Assembly (NCBI RefSeq): GCF_003025555.1
Contig: NZ_PYMH01000001.1
Span: 868,001 to 932,000, forward strand
Origin: Photobacterium lutimaris
GTDB lineage: Bacteria > Pseudomonadota > Gammaproteobacteria > Enterobacterales > Vibrionaceae
DNA length: 64,000 bases
Direction: 5' to 3'
The translations under genes and the position numbers were made by a program. Positions 10,582-18,619 of this stretch are shown piece by piece. The number at the start of each line of letters is the position of its first letter. Positions within the stretch are counted from its first letter, which is position 1. The notes under the pieces were generated by a model, which saw only the letters and a program-made list of their open reading frames with translations, had not been told where the DNA came from and searched no databases.

Positions 10582-10597
10582 TTGACGTAAACGTAAA
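10582..10597. promoter_or_regulatory. Palindromic operator between ETF-QO and etfBA, LiuR-like
   Basis: TTGACGTAAACGTAAA is a near-perfect palindrome (TTGACGT-AA-ACGTAAA, one mismatch between arms). It lies 46 bases before the ETF-QO start and 66 before etfB. It resembles, from memory, the operators of MerR-family LiuR, whose regulon in gamma-proteobacteria includes branched-chain amino-acid and ETF genes. A related half site TACGTCAA lies at 10618-10625. The regulator identity is an inference. Confidence 0.5.
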
Positions 10598-10662
10598 CTC
10601 AACTAGGCTCAAAGAATACGTCAATTACGGGTTTAGCCGCCTGGTTTGATAAGGATGTGCCT

Positions 10663-11436
10663 GTGAAAGTGTATGTTGCGATTAAGCGTGTCATTGATCC
10701 TTATATTAAGGTAAGGGTGAAAAGTGATGGGTCAGGTGTTGAAACCGCCAATGTCAAAATGTCCATGAACCCATTCTGCGAAATTGCGGTAGAGGAAGCG
10801 ATTCGCCTCCGTGAGGCTGGTCATGCTGATGAAGTCGTCGTCGTCTCTGCTGGTGAGGCCGCTTGCCAAGAACAATTACGAACCGCCTTGGCGTTGGGGG
10901 CTGACCGAGCAATACATATTGAAACCGATGCTGTGGTTGAACCTTTGTCCGTTGCGAAATTACTCGCTGCGTTGGTCAAACAAGACCAACCAGAGCTGTT
11001 TATATTAGGCAAGCAATCTATAGATACCGATAATAATCAGGTTGCGCAAATGCTCTCGGCTCTGTTGGGCTACTCACAGGGGACATTTGCTTCAAATGTG
11101 ACTATTGAAAGTGACGTTGTCACTAATGGGGTGAGACAAGCAATAATTGTGACGCGAGAAGTCGATGGAGGACTTGAGACGCTTCGCCTAACGTTGCCTG
11201 CGATACTGAGCACTGATTTGCGGTTAAACGAACCACGTTATGCATCTCTCCCCAATATCATGAAAGCAAAGAAAAAGCCGCTTGATGTCCTTACTCCTGA
11301 GACGCTAGGGGTAACGATAAAGAATCATCAAGACGTTATTGAGATATTAACGCCAACGCCGCGTGCTGCCGGTGTAAAAGTCGACTCTGTGACCGAGCTT
11401 GTCGATAAACTCAAAAACAGTGCAAAGGTGATCTGA
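10663..11436 (+). CDS. etfB: Electron transfer flavoprotein beta subunit
   Basis: The small ETF subunit (257 residues); with EtfA it carries FAD and collects electrons from acyl-CoA dehydrogenases. Family hallmarks are VAIKRVIDPYIKVRV, NVKMSMNPFCEIAVEEA, the loop LFILGKQSIDTDNNQV and RLTLPAILSTDLRLNEPR. The GTG at 10663 is chosen over an in-frame GTG at 10657 because AAGGA (10651-10655) then has 7-base spacing and the protein starts MKVYVAIKR as in relatives. Its stop TGA (11434-11436) overlaps the etfA ATG by one base, implying translational coupling. Confidence 0.95.
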   Translation: MKVYVAIKRVIDPYIKVRVKSDGSGVETANVKMSMNPFCEIAVEEAIRLREAGHADEVVVVSAGEAACQEQLRTALALGADRAIHIETDAVVEPLSVAKLLAALVKQDQPELFILGKQSIDTDNNQVAQMLSALLGYSQGTFASNVTIESDVVTNGVRQAIIVTREVDGGLETLRLTLPAILSTDLRLNEPRYASLPNIMKAKKKPLDVLTPETLGVTIKNHQDVIEILTPTPRAAGVKVDSVTELVDKLKNSAKVI

Positions 11437-12365
11437 TGACGATTTTAATAATTGCAGAGCATGATAATCATCGCTTGGGTGGGGAAATACTCAAGTCCGT
11501 CGGGGCGGTATCGACTTTAAAGCTAAACATTGATGTGCTGGTTATAGGGAGTCAATGCCAGTCGGTAACCGAAGAAGCATCGAGGATCGACGGTATCAGT
11601 CGAGTCCTTGTAGCAGATGATCCCAACTATAAAGATCAGCTGGCTGAAAATAGCGCATTATTGATCGCCGAGATTGCAACGGATTACAGCCATATTGTCG
11701 CATCGGCAACAACGTTTGGTAAAAACCTTCTGCCTCGGGTTGCTGCATTGTTGGATGTGGGGATGCTGTCTGATGTTGTTATCATTGAAAGTGAAGATAC
11801 AGTGATCAGGCCAATATATGCCGGTAATGCACTCGCGCGGGTCCGCAGCAGTGATAGTAAATTGTTGATGACCCTTCGTGGTTCGGCATTTGATGCAGCA
11901 TCTTTGGGTGAGACTCAAGCGGAACAAAAAGCGCTAGATATCGTTATCGGTAATGATTGGAGTGAGCTTGTTGAAAGACAGGCATCTGAAAGTGAAAGAC
12001 CCGAATTATCGGCTGCGCGAGTCGTTGTTTCGGGAGGCAGAGCGCTTGGTAGCAAAGAGAATTTTGCGTTAATCGAACAGCTCGCAGATAAACTCGATGG
12101 AGCAATAGGGGCCTCTAGGGCTGCGGTGGATGCTGGATATATTTCCAATGATTATCAGGTTGGGCAAACCGGTAAGATTGTCGCACCGGAACTGTACATT
12201 GCAGTAGGTATTTCAGGGGCCATTCAACATCTTGCAGGGATGAAAGATGCCAAGGTCATTGTGGCGATCAATAGCGATCCCGAAGCACCAATCTTTGAAA
12301 TTGCTGACTATGGGTTAGTTGGCGACCTGTTTGATATTTTACCTGAGCTAATTGACTCGGTATAA
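11436..12365 (+). CDS. etfA: Electron transfer flavoprotein alpha subunit
   Basis: A 309-residue ETF alpha subunit. An N-terminal alpha/beta domain is followed by the C-terminal FAD domain with VVSGGRALGSKENF (about residue 197), GASRAAVDAGY, GQTGKIVAPELYIAVGISGAIQH and the closing INSDPEAPIFEIADYGLVGD. These are the standard FAD-contacting segments. It overlaps etfB by one base and converges with a LysR gene 54 bases further on; no strong terminator was seen between them. Its electron acceptor is the ETF-QO encoded divergently. Confidence 0.95.
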   Translation: MTILIIAEHDNHRLGGEILKSVGAVSTLKLNIDVLVIGSQCQSVTEEASRIDGISRVLVADDPNYKDQLAENSALLIAEIATDYSHIVASATTFGKNLLPRVAALLDVGMLSDVVIIESEDTVIRPIYAGNALARVRSSDSKLLMTLRGSAFDAASLGETQAEQKALDIVIGNDWSELVERQASESERPELSAARVVVSGGRALGSKENFALIEQLADKLDGAIGASRAAVDAGYISNDYQVGQTGKIVAPELYIAVGISGAIQHLAGMKDAKVIVAINSDPEAPIFEIADYGLVGDLFDILPELIDSV

Positions 12366-12419
12366 GCATATAACTTTACAGCCAGCGCCTTAACGAGACT
12401 TGAGCATTGTTGTTAGCCA

Positions 12420-13382
12420 TTAATCAATAATTTCCCAGCCGTGCCGTTCCGCCATGTGGGTCAGTGCGGCCATGTCTTTTTTCTCCTCTTGAACCATCCA
12501 GTCGACAAATCGAGTGACGGTGTCACCTTTGCTGACAGTTTGATAGTAATATTGCCAAGTACTGTTGGTCACGATGGTCGCTGAGTTCGGCAGCTTCAAA
12601 TAACCTTGCTGAAGTTCATGCACGACAAGCATGAGATCCGTAATCGTTACCCCCTGGCCTGCGAAGCAGGATGTTAAAGCCATATCCAATGTGTTGAACG
12701 TTAGCCCATCTTTACTGATTTGGTCTGGCCGATTGTTGCGAGTGAGCCATTCGTGCCAGTCACATTGATCTGGCGTTGGATGCAATCGTGGGTAGTTGGT
12801 GATGAGCTCATCGACTGAGATTGGCTGCTCGGTCTTGGTTAACAGCTCAGAATATACAGGGGCGAGATATTCTTTTCTGAGGAACGTGGGCATATTGCTG
12901 CTTCTACTGATTTCAGGGACGTTGTATATCGCAATATCACAGTCATCCTCCTCTAACTGCAACAGCTCATTGCTGTGCCCCATGCTTGAAGACAAGACGA
13001 TATTGATATCTGGGTTGAGTGATTTAAAGGAATGCAAACGAGGGATAAGCCAACGGACCGCAAAGCTCATAGCAACCTGTATCCTCAAGGTATCGGTTTC
13101 CTTTGCTTTCAACTGACGGAGAGTTTGGTTCAATTCACTGTATTGTCGGGTGAGCAATAACGCGACTTCTTTTCCTTGCTGAGAAAGTTCGAGTGAGCGG
13201 TGATGGCGAATAAACAATGCAAACCCAAGTTGCTCTTCTAACTGCCTGATTTGACGGCTGACTGCACTTTGCGTCACATTGAGTTCGTCGGCCGCCAGGG
13301 TAAAACTTAAGTGACGAGCTGATGCTTCGAAAACCCGTAATCCATTTAAGGAAGGAGGGAGTAGGCTGTGTCTTTTCTTCAT
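12420..13382 (-). CDS. LysR-family transcriptional regulator, GcvA-like
   Basis: A 320-residue LysR protein. The winged-helix DNA-binding domain is N-terminal (about residues 8-67: LNGLRVFEASARHLSFTLAA then TQSAVSRQIRQLEEQLG), followed by a co-inducer-binding domain. The opening PPSLNGLRVFEASARHLSFT is typical of the GcvA/AmpR branch. It is divergent from the MATE gene (307-base gap) and convergent with etfA. The divergent layout makes the MATE pump its most likely neighbouring target, but nothing in the sequence proves this. Ligand unknown. Confidence 0.85.
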   Translation of the reverse strand: MKKRHSLLPPSLNGLRVFEASARHLSFTLAADELNVTQSAVSRQIRQLEEQLGFALFIRHHRSLELSQQGKEVALLLTRQYSELNQTLRQLKAKETDTLRIQVAMSFAVRWLIPRLHSFKSLNPDINIVLSSSMGHSNELLQLEEDDCDIAIYNVPEISRSSNMPTFLRKEYLAPVYSELLTKTEQPISVDELITNYPRLHPTPDQCDWHEWLTRNNRPDQISKDGLTFNTLDMALTSCFAGQGVTITDLMLVVHELQQGYLKLPNSATIVTNSTWQYYYQTVSKGDTVTRFVDWMVQEEKKDMAALTHMAERHGWEIID

Positions 13383-13689
13383 CGACGGCTCCTTTGGCGT
13401 AGAAAGTCCAGGTTGAATGTTATTCGCATGAGTTTTATGAATGCAAAGGTACTATAAATGTCGTTTGAAACACAAACCGGAAGGTTTTACATTAACGATA
13501 TTCAAGTCACTTCAAGCGGCTTGGGATCTCATCTCAGTCCTGAATCCCGCAACTTGAATGAATATGTTGTATATCAGTAGTTTGATGGTTGGTCTCATTT
13601 TCTGCCTACTTTCCTCAAAGAGGCACCCCTTTTCCATCGCTGCTGAAATCCCTGTCTGTTTAGCAATGCTTTAGTGTTTGTGGTGGAAA
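13383..13689. other. Divergent intergenic region with nested palindrome
   Basis: A 307-base gap between the LysR and MATE genes. It contains a composite inverted repeat at about 13500-13559 (ATTCAAGT/ACTTGAAT outside, GGGAT/ATCCC inside), resembling a degenerate member of the dispersed ACCCAAG-type repeats seen elsewhere in this window. No other structure was recognised. Confidence 0.4.
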
Positions 13690-15066
13690 ATGAAAAAACT
13701 GATCAGCTTAGCTGTGCCGCTAATTATTTCTCAGCTGGTTGCGCAATTGTTGGTGTTTACCGATGTTTGGATGATGGCGCAGATGAGTATTATTGCCATT
13801 GCTGGTGGTGGCCTGGGCGCTGCTGTGTATTCGATCATATTTACTATTGCGGGTAGTACGGTAGGTTGTGTGGCGAATTTGATTGCTATCGCTTATGGCA
13901 AAAGGCTGAAAGACACAGAGAAAGGTGATGCGGACGTCAGCATTTCACTCAAGAGCGGCCTGCTCCTTTCCGTTATTCTGACGCTGACCTTATTACCGCT
14001 TTTCTTTCTGATGGATGGCTTGTTGCTTAAAGCCAATCAGGATCCAGAGGCCGTTGTCCTAGCGGTTGATTATCTCGATGCGCTTAAATGGGCGATGCTA
14101 CCAACATTGGTTTTGCTTGTTTTGCGCAGTTTGGTAAGCGCATTCGGTGATACCCGCTCGGTAATGGTGATGTCTATCGTCACTGTCATCTTGAATGTGC
14201 CATTAAGTTATTTAATGGCATTCCATTGGCAGATGGGGTTGGCCGGTTTAGGTTATGGCACAGCGTTAGCCGCCTTTATCGTCATGCTAGGTTATGGCTA
14301 TTGGGTCTTTACCCGTAACAAATACCGTCAGTACAACCCGTTTATCAACTGGCAGGAGTATCGTTTAGGCATCCTCGTCCCCTTGTTGGCGATTGGTGTG
14401 CCTATCATGATTGCGACCTTGATGGAGCATGCGTTATTTTCTACCGCCGTAATATTAGCGGGTACATTGGGCGCGGTGTCACTGGCTATTCATCAAATTG
14501 CCATGCAGTGCCTAAACCTGTCATGGAATGTGGCATTTGGTTTATCACAAGCGGCTTCAATTTTGGTGAGCCAACATGTCGGCCAGCAAGAGCCCGAGAT
14601 GGTCAAGCGTTATGCAAAACAGGGGCTGTTATTAGTTACAGTTACCAGTGCCGTTTTTGGGGTCTTATTGATCTCAAATCCTGAATTTCTTACCGTTATC
14701 TTCAATGTGGAAGGGGATGCTCTGGCTGAAGAGTTGGTTGCTGCACTGCCGAGTGTGATGATCATGGTTGCTGCTTGTTTTGTTGTCGATGCTTGGCAAC
14801 TGGCTGCGATTAGCATCTTACGTGGAATGAAAGTGGTAAAAGCCCCAACCGTCACAACAGCGATTGGGTATTGGCTCATTGGCCTTCCGGCAGCCTGGGT
14901 ATTGATGTACATCTTCGGCTTGGAGGGCGTCTGGGGTGGCTTAGCCGTTGGACTTGCAGCGACAGGGTTAATGTTGTTGTTCATCTTGCTACGTGAACTC
15001 CGTAAGCTAGAGGGACAATATGAAGACAATCATGCCGAACAAAAGTCAGCAGTGATGTCATCCTAA
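13690..15066 (+). CDS. MATE-family multidrug/cation efflux transporter
   Basis: A 458-residue polytopic membrane protein with about 12 hydrophobic segments in two homologous halves, as expected for MATE (MatE domain twice). Supporting segments include MKKLISLAVPLIISQLVAQL and LAIHQIAMQCLNLSWNVAFGLSQAASILVSQHVG at the start of the second half. The family exports drugs or organic cations using Na+ or H+. The ATG at 13690 is chosen over an upstream in-frame TTG at 13678 because it starts at the conserved helix. Right after it come the operator palindromes of the toxin-antitoxin pair; the first could also act as its transcript end. Confidence 0.9.
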   Translation: MKKLISLAVPLIISQLVAQLLVFTDVWMMAQMSIIAIAGGGLGAAVYSIIFTIAGSTVGCVANLIAIAYGKRLKDTEKGDADVSISLKSGLLLSVILTLTLLPLFFLMDGLLLKANQDPEAVVLAVDYLDALKWAMLPTLVLLVLRSLVSAFGDTRSVMVMSIVTVILNVPLSYLMAFHWQMGLAGLGYGTALAAFIVMLGYGYWVFTRNKYRQYNPFINWQEYRLGILVPLLAIGVPIMIATLMEHALFSTAVILAGTLGAVSLAIHQIAMQCLNLSWNVAFGLSQAASILVSQHVGQQEPEMVKRYAKQGLLLVTVTSAVFGVLLISNPEFLTVIFNVEGDALAEELVAALPSVMIMVAACFVVDAWQLAAISILRGMKVVKAPTVTTAIGYWLIGLPAAWVLMYIFGLEGVWGGLAVGLAATGLMLLFILLRELRKLEGQYEDNHAEQKSAVMSS

Positions 15067-15094
15067 GCGCTGTAGCCGTTATGTGCTTATAGGT

Positions 15095-15123
15095 AATTCG
15101 TACGGAAGCTTTCCGTACGAATT
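15095..15123. promoter_or_regulatory. Operator 1 of the DUF1778/GNAT toxin-antitoxin pair
   Basis: A perfect inverted repeat with 13-base arms (15095-15107 and 15111-15123) and a 3-base spacer. Its core is TACGGAA-N3-TTCCGTA, the same core as the second site downstream. It covers the start of the predicted -35 region. Expected binder: the ribbon-helix-helix antitoxin, alone or with the toxin. Confidence 0.75.
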
Positions 15124-15150
15124 GCCGTTCTGACAATGAAAGGTTATACT
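15122..15150 (+). promoter_or_regulatory. Predicted toxin-antitoxin promoter
   Basis: TTGCCG (15122-15127) and TATACT (15145-15150) with a 17-base spacer form a plausible sigma-70 promoter. It lies between two copies of the TACGGAA-N3-TTCCGTA operator, so a repressor bound at both would cover the -35 region and the expected start near 15157. Confidence 0.5.
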
Positions 15151-15157
15151 TTGTTTG

Positions 15158-15174
15158 TACGGAACACTTCCGTA
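15158..15174. promoter_or_regulatory. Operator 2 of the DUF1778/GNAT toxin-antitoxin pair
   Basis: TACGGAA-CAC-TTCCGTA, perfect 7-base arms with a 3-base spacer, centred 57 bases from operator 1. It overlaps the predicted transcription start and is followed at once by the ribosome-binding site AAGGAGG (15178-15184). Confidence 0.75.
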
Positions 15175-15189
15175 TAGAAGGAGGTTAAC

Positions 15190-15459
15190 ATGGCAACAGC
15201 GCGTTTAGACTTGCGTTTAGATGAAGAAATTAAAGCCAAAGCCGAAAAGGCCTCAGCATTATTGGGGTTGAAGAGTTTGACTGAATATGTGGTTCGTCTT
15301 ATGGATGAAGATGCCAGCCAAGTGATCGCACAGCATGAAAGTATCACCCTTGAGAGTGATGCGTTTGATCGATTTGTCGAAGCATGTGATAAGGCGAAGT
15401 CACCGAATAAAGCATTGCGCGATGCAGTTAATTTTGCAGATGAGAAGGGCTTTAAGTAA
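15190..15459 (+). CDS. DUF1778-family antitoxin (TacA-like)
   Basis: An 89-residue antitoxin. The N-terminal TARLDLRLDEEIKAKAEKAS is a typical ribbon-helix-helix DNA-binding strand and helix, followed by LTEYVVRLMDEDASQVI. The C-terminal half (ESDAFDRFVEACDKAKSPNKAL) is the segment that in TacA-type antitoxins wraps and neutralises the acetyltransferase toxin. A strong AAGGAGG precedes the ATG by 5 bases. Its stop codon is directly followed by the toxin's GTG. It is expected to repress its own promoter through the two palindromes upstream. Confidence 0.9.
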   Translation: MATARLDLRLDEEIKAKAEKASALLGLKSLTEYVVRLMDEDASQVIAQHESITLESDAFDRFVEACDKAKSPNKALRDAVNFADEKGFK

Positions 15460-15990
15460 GTGAGTTGGTCCAAAGAATTTATCGAGCTTGATAAAAGGTT
15501 GCATGACCGTGCATCGTTTGATTGTGGAGAACCGGAACTCAACACATTTATACAGACCCAAGCGGCGAAGCATATGCAGGCAGGTATTAGCCGAACAATG
15601 GTACTACCTGCCGTACTTCCGCTCCCAAACCAAAAACTACCGATTTGTGCTTTCTATAGCATTGCGCCAAGCTCTATCTGCCGCGATACATTACCTGCAG
15701 CAATGGCAAAAAAGCTCCCCAAGTATCCTATCCCCGTATTTCTGTTAGCTCAACTTGCCGTTCATCATGAATATCATGGTCACGGTTTGGGGAAGGTGAG
15801 TCTTGTTAGGGCGTTAAAATACTTATGGCAAGTTAATGCGCATATGAGAGCTTACGCTATAGTGGTGGATTGTTTGAGCCCAGACGCTAAGTCTTTTTAT
15901 ACTAAATATGGTTTTGAAGTACTGTGTGAGTACAACGGCCGAGTCAGGATGTTTATTCCGATGAAAACCGTCGGCCAGTTGTTCGATTGA
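15460..15990 (+). CDS. GNAT-family toxin (TacT/AtaT-like tRNA acetyltransferase)
   Basis: A 176-residue GNAT protein starting at GTG immediately after the antitoxin stop, with no gap. The opening FIELDKRLHDRASFDCGEPELNTF and the tail SFYTKYGFEVL are hallmarks of the TacT/AtaT toxins. The acetyl-CoA loop is around residues 97-115 (LLAQLAVHHEYHGHGLGKVS; Q/R-x-x-G-x-G/A type as HGHGLGK). Known members acetylate the amino group of charged tRNAs and stop translation. A catalytic Tyr candidate is in FYTKYGF. A terminator follows at 16021. Confidence 0.9.
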   Translation: MSWSKEFIELDKRLHDRASFDCGEPELNTFIQTQAAKHMQAGISRTMVLPAVLPLPNQKLPICAFYSIAPSSICRDTLPAAMAKKLPKYPIPVFLLAQLAVHHEYHGHGLGKVSLVRALKYLWQVNAHMRAYAIVVDCLSPDAKSFYTKYGFEVLCEYNGRVRMFIPMKTVGQLFD

Positions 15991-16020
15991 GGCCTGTTCG
16001 TTGACGTTTGAATATATTTT

Positions 16021-16049
16021 AAAAGCCGGAGTTTTGCTCCGGCTTTTTT
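16021..16049 (+). terminator. Rho-independent terminator (bidirectional)
   Basis: AAAAGCCGGAG (16021-16031), loop TTTTG, CTCCGGCTTTTTT (16037-16049). A- and T-runs on both sides let it serve the GNAT toxin on plus and the SPOR lipoprotein on minus, which converge here. Confidence 0.85.
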
Positions 16050-16051
16050 GA

Positions 16052-16462
16052 TCAACGTAAACGGAATACATCCGTTTGTTTGTCGTTTTGCACTTCGGCA
16101 AAACTGCGGATGAAAGGACCTTGTTGGCGGACGGCTTCAGGAAGACGGTCGATTACAGACTTGGCTTCTTCTTTTGTTTCGAAATCCCCGTATATCACCG
16201 CATACCAGCGACCACTCTGGCTTTTCTTCCAGTTGACCCAAATCGGCTGCTGGCCCTGGATATGGTTAATGTAGTTTCTAACATCAGCCTGGCGCTCTTC
16301 AGTCAGAGCCAGTACTTGGATTGTGAAGCGCTCAGGGTTGAGATGGCCATAGGCTTCTTCAGTGGTCATCTGGCCAATGCATTGGCTATCAGTGTGTGTG
16401 TTTTCAGTGGTCGAACAACCGGCCAGCAGAAGTACTGCGAGTATTGCAAAAATCTTTTGCAT
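16052..16462 (-). CDS. SPOR-domain lipoprotein
   Basis: A 136-residue lipoprotein. MQKIFAILAVLLLAGCSTT is a signal peptide with lipobox LAGC. Residues about 45-125 form a SPOR-like domain (FTIQVLALTEE, QPIWVNWKKSQSGRWYAVIYGDFETKEEA, GPFIRSFAEVQ). SPOR domains bind denuded peptidoglycan and often locate proteins to the septum. It is a clear paralogue of the protein at 31156-31686, sharing IQVLAL, QP-W, W/Y-x-LYG/IYG-F-TKE and GPFIR. It converges with the toxin gene. Confidence 0.85.
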   Translation of the reverse strand: MQKIFAILAVLLLAGCSTTENTHTDSQCIGQMTTEEAYGHLNPERFTIQVLALTEERQADVRNYINHIQGQQPIWVNWKKSQSGRWYAVIYGDFETKEEAKSVIDRLPEAVRQQGPFIRSFAEVQNDKQTDVFRLR

Positions 16463-16760
16463 CTAAAAACTCCTTGGTTAATAACCGTCATACCCAAGCA
16501 ACTTGGGTATATTTTATTTTTTATAAACGACAATTTTATCAACATTGATGAGTGTTTGTTTGACATTACTTGACCTGAAGAGTGTGTTTGTCGAAGAACA
16601 CAGCAAAAGTTGTTGGAAAAATAATCGCTGCATGGGTAAAGGCCAGCACATTACTGCTAGGTATTTGAAATTGTATAGAAAGTAACTTATTTGATGGCTC
16701 AATCTTCAGTTACTTCAAAAGTTAGAACTAAGGTGTGACTATTCTAGCGACTTTTTATTA
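16463..16760. other. Intergenic region upstream of umuDC
   Basis: About 300 bases between the SPOR lipoprotein and the SOS box. Apart from the ATACCCAAG/CTTGGGTAT repeat at 16490-16510, no gene or structure was recognised. Confidence 0.4.
16490..16510. repeat. ATACCCAAG-CAA-CTTGGGTAT palindromic repeat
   Basis: Perfect 9-base arms (16490-16498 and 16502-16510) around CAA, followed by a T-rich stretch. It lies 28 bases upstream of the SPOR lipoprotein start. A longer variant is at 56786-56815 and a half copy at about 26229-26237, so it is a dispersed element. Confidence 0.65.
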
Positions 16761-16780
16761 TACTGTATATATATACAGTT
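16761..16780. promoter_or_regulatory. LexA (SOS) box of umuDC
   Basis: TACTGTATATATATACAGTT contains the complete CTG-N10-CAG LexA consensus with a perfect TA-alternating core (CTGTATATATATACAG at 16763-16778). It ends 18 bases before the umuD start codon, so LexA would block transcription until DNA damage. Confidence 0.95.
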
Positions 16781-16798
16781 ATTTTGGGAGCAATGGCG

Positions 16799-17182
16799 AT
16801 GAGGGTATTTCCTTACTTTATCGAAGGTGTGAAATGTGGTTTCCCGTCACCGGCTGATGGCCATCAAGAAGAGCTTGATTTAGAGAGTTATTTGATTCGA
16901 AATCCCAATGCAACTTTTTTTCTAAAGGCATCCGGTGATTCAATGGTAGGGGCAGGGATCCACGACGGTGATCTACTGGTCGTCGATCGGGCAGAGCCCG
17001 TTGTTCCTGGACGAATTGTGATTGCCCGTATTTACGATGAGTTTACTTGCAAGCGATTGATGCGCCATGAGCAAGCGTGGTGGCTAGTTGCGGAAAATCC
17101 CAATTTTAAACCATTCCCAATGCCTGAAGATTCAGAAATCTTTGGGGTGGTGACACGCAATGTTCACAACCTGCTGGAGTAA
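16799..17182 (+). CDS. umuD: UmuD, self-cleaving subunit of DNA polymerase V
   Basis: A 127-residue S24 peptidase-family protein. The Cys13-Gly14 pair (VKCGFPSPADG) matches the RecA-stimulated self-cleavage site of E. coli UmuD (Cys24-Gly25). The catalytic pair is Ser48 (KASGDSMVGAGI) and Lys85 (EFTCKRL), with the same spacing as Ser60/Lys97. The ATG at 16799 is chosen over in-frame starts at 16784 and 16793 because GGGAG (16786-16790) is then 8 bases away. Cleaved UmuD' joins UmuC to form the translesion polymerase. umuC follows after 3 bases. Confidence 0.93.
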   Translation: MRVFPYFIEGVKCGFPSPADGHQEELDLESYLIRNPNATFFLKASGDSMVGAGIHDGDLLVVDRAEPVVPGRIVIARIYDEFTCKRLMRHEQAWWLVAENPNFKPFPMPEDSEIFGVVTRNVHNLLE

Positions 17183-17185
17183 GTC

Positions 17186-18487
17186 ATGGCGGCATTAGAC
17201 GGATATCGTGATCAGGTTTGGGCGCTTGTTGATGCGAAAAGCTTCTATTGTGCCTGTGAGCAAATTTTCGACCCGAAATTGGTCAATAAACCCCTTGTTG
17301 TCCTTTCGAATAATGATGGTTGTTGCGTCGCTCTTTCACCACAGGCTAAGGCGTTAGGGATCAAGCGAGGCGCGCCTTGGTTCAAGATTGAACGGGAGGC
17401 GCGAAAAATGGGGGTGGAGGTCCGCAGTTCCAACTATACCCTTTATGCTGATATGAGCCGTCGTTTTATCGAAGAACTACACCACTTTTCTCCTCATGTA
17501 GAGCAGTACTCCATTGATGAGGCATTTATACGATTAGATGGCTTTAAGCTGGATGGTTTGACCCAGAAAGGTCAAGACATTCGAGATACCGTCTACAGCC
17601 ACCTGGGACTGCCTGTAAGGGTCGGGATTGGTGCAAGCCCAACATTGGCTAAGTTGGCTAACCATGCTGCAAAGCAGTTCGAACAGCGGGTTGAAGGCGT
17701 TATTCAAATTGATAATGAAGAGCGACGCCGTTGGCTATTGGAGCGTTGTACGGTGCAAGAGATATGGGGGATCGGTGCAAAGACGGCAACCCGCTTGCAT
17801 ACCAGTGGTATTACGAATGCGCTTGAACTCTCGGAGCAAAGCCCTGCTGATATGCGGCGTTTGTGGAATGTGGGGCTGGCCAGAACCGTACTTGAGCTAC
17901 AAGGGGTAGCGTGTATAGAGCCTGGCGATATAGACGAAAAGCGCAAGCAGATATTATCCAGTCGTAGTTTCGGTACGGATTTGACGGATCTAAGCGATTT
18001 AAAAGCAGCGCTTGCTTTTCATTGCCAACGTGCCGGTGAAAAACTTCGCCGCCAGCAGAGTCAGGCCAGTGTCGTCAGCGTCTTTCTTCGGACAAACCGC
18101 TATAAAGATTTACCGCAGCATAATATAAGCTGTGCAAAAGAGTTAATGTGCCCCAGCCAGGATAGCTATCGATTTCTCGATACTGCTATAGCGCTGCTGA
18201 AGTCGGTTTATCGTCCGGGATATGCCTACCAGAAGATCGGCGTGATCTTAGAGGGCTTAACCGATGCCAACAATGATCAGTTTCAATTTGATATGTTCGA
18301 CAGTAGTGCATTGGAAGAGGTGAAACGACGAGACCTGATGGCCATCACCGATCAGATGAACGCCAAATTTAAAAACGGCGTCAAGCCGGCTTCTGTGATT
18401 GGTTCCACTAACTGGCACATGCGCCAAGCATTTCGTTCCAATCGCTGGACAACGCGGCTGGATGAGTTGCAGGTGGCAAAGTGTTGA
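17186..18487 (+). CDS. umuC: UmuC, catalytic subunit of DNA polymerase V
   Basis: A 433-residue Y-family polymerase, close in length to E. coli UmuC (422). The palm-domain motifs are WALVDAKSFYCACEQIFDP (about residues 11-29, first catalytic Asp) and EQYSIDEAFIRLDG (about 103-116, catalytic Asp-Glu). The helix-hairpin-helix part includes TVQEIWGIGAKTATRLH, and a little-finger region follows. Together with UmuD' and RecA it bypasses DNA lesions with low fidelity. Translation is probably coupled to umuD (3-base gap). Expression is SOS-induced through the box at 16761. Confidence 0.95.
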   Translation: MAALDGYRDQVWALVDAKSFYCACEQIFDPKLVNKPLVVLSNNDGCCVALSPQAKALGIKRGAPWFKIEREARKMGVEVRSSNYTLYADMSRRFIEELHHFSPHVEQYSIDEAFIRLDGFKLDGLTQKGQDIRDTVYSHLGLPVRVGIGASPTLAKLANHAAKQFEQRVEGVIQIDNEERRRWLLERCTVQEIWGIGAKTATRLHTSGITNALELSEQSPADMRRLWNVGLARTVLELQGVACIEPGDIDEKRKQILSSRSFGTDLTDLSDLKAALAFHCQRAGEKLRRQQSQASVVSVFLRTNRYKDLPQHNISCAKELMCPSQDSYRFLDTAIALLKSVYRPGYAYQKIGVILEGLTDANNDQFQFDMFDSSALEEVKRRDLMAITDQMNAKFKNGVKPASVIGSTNWHMRQAFRSNRWTTRLDELQVAKC

Positions 18488-18619
18488 AGGTCTGAACATA
18501 CCGCCTGGGTGAATATATAACAAAACCGAATGTCATAGAGTGAAAGCGAATTTCTGAATTCAGACAATTAGTTAATAATTACCTGTATCTCCTTATGTTG
18601 TGATAGATAGAGGTTATGG

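Noticed and set aside
12796..13116. 106-residue frame on plus inside the GcvA-like gene
   Set aside because: Antisense shadow of a conserved LysR gene.
14610..15029. 139-residue frame on minus inside the MATE gene
   Set aside because: It lies fully antisense to a well-supported membrane protein and has no family resemblance.
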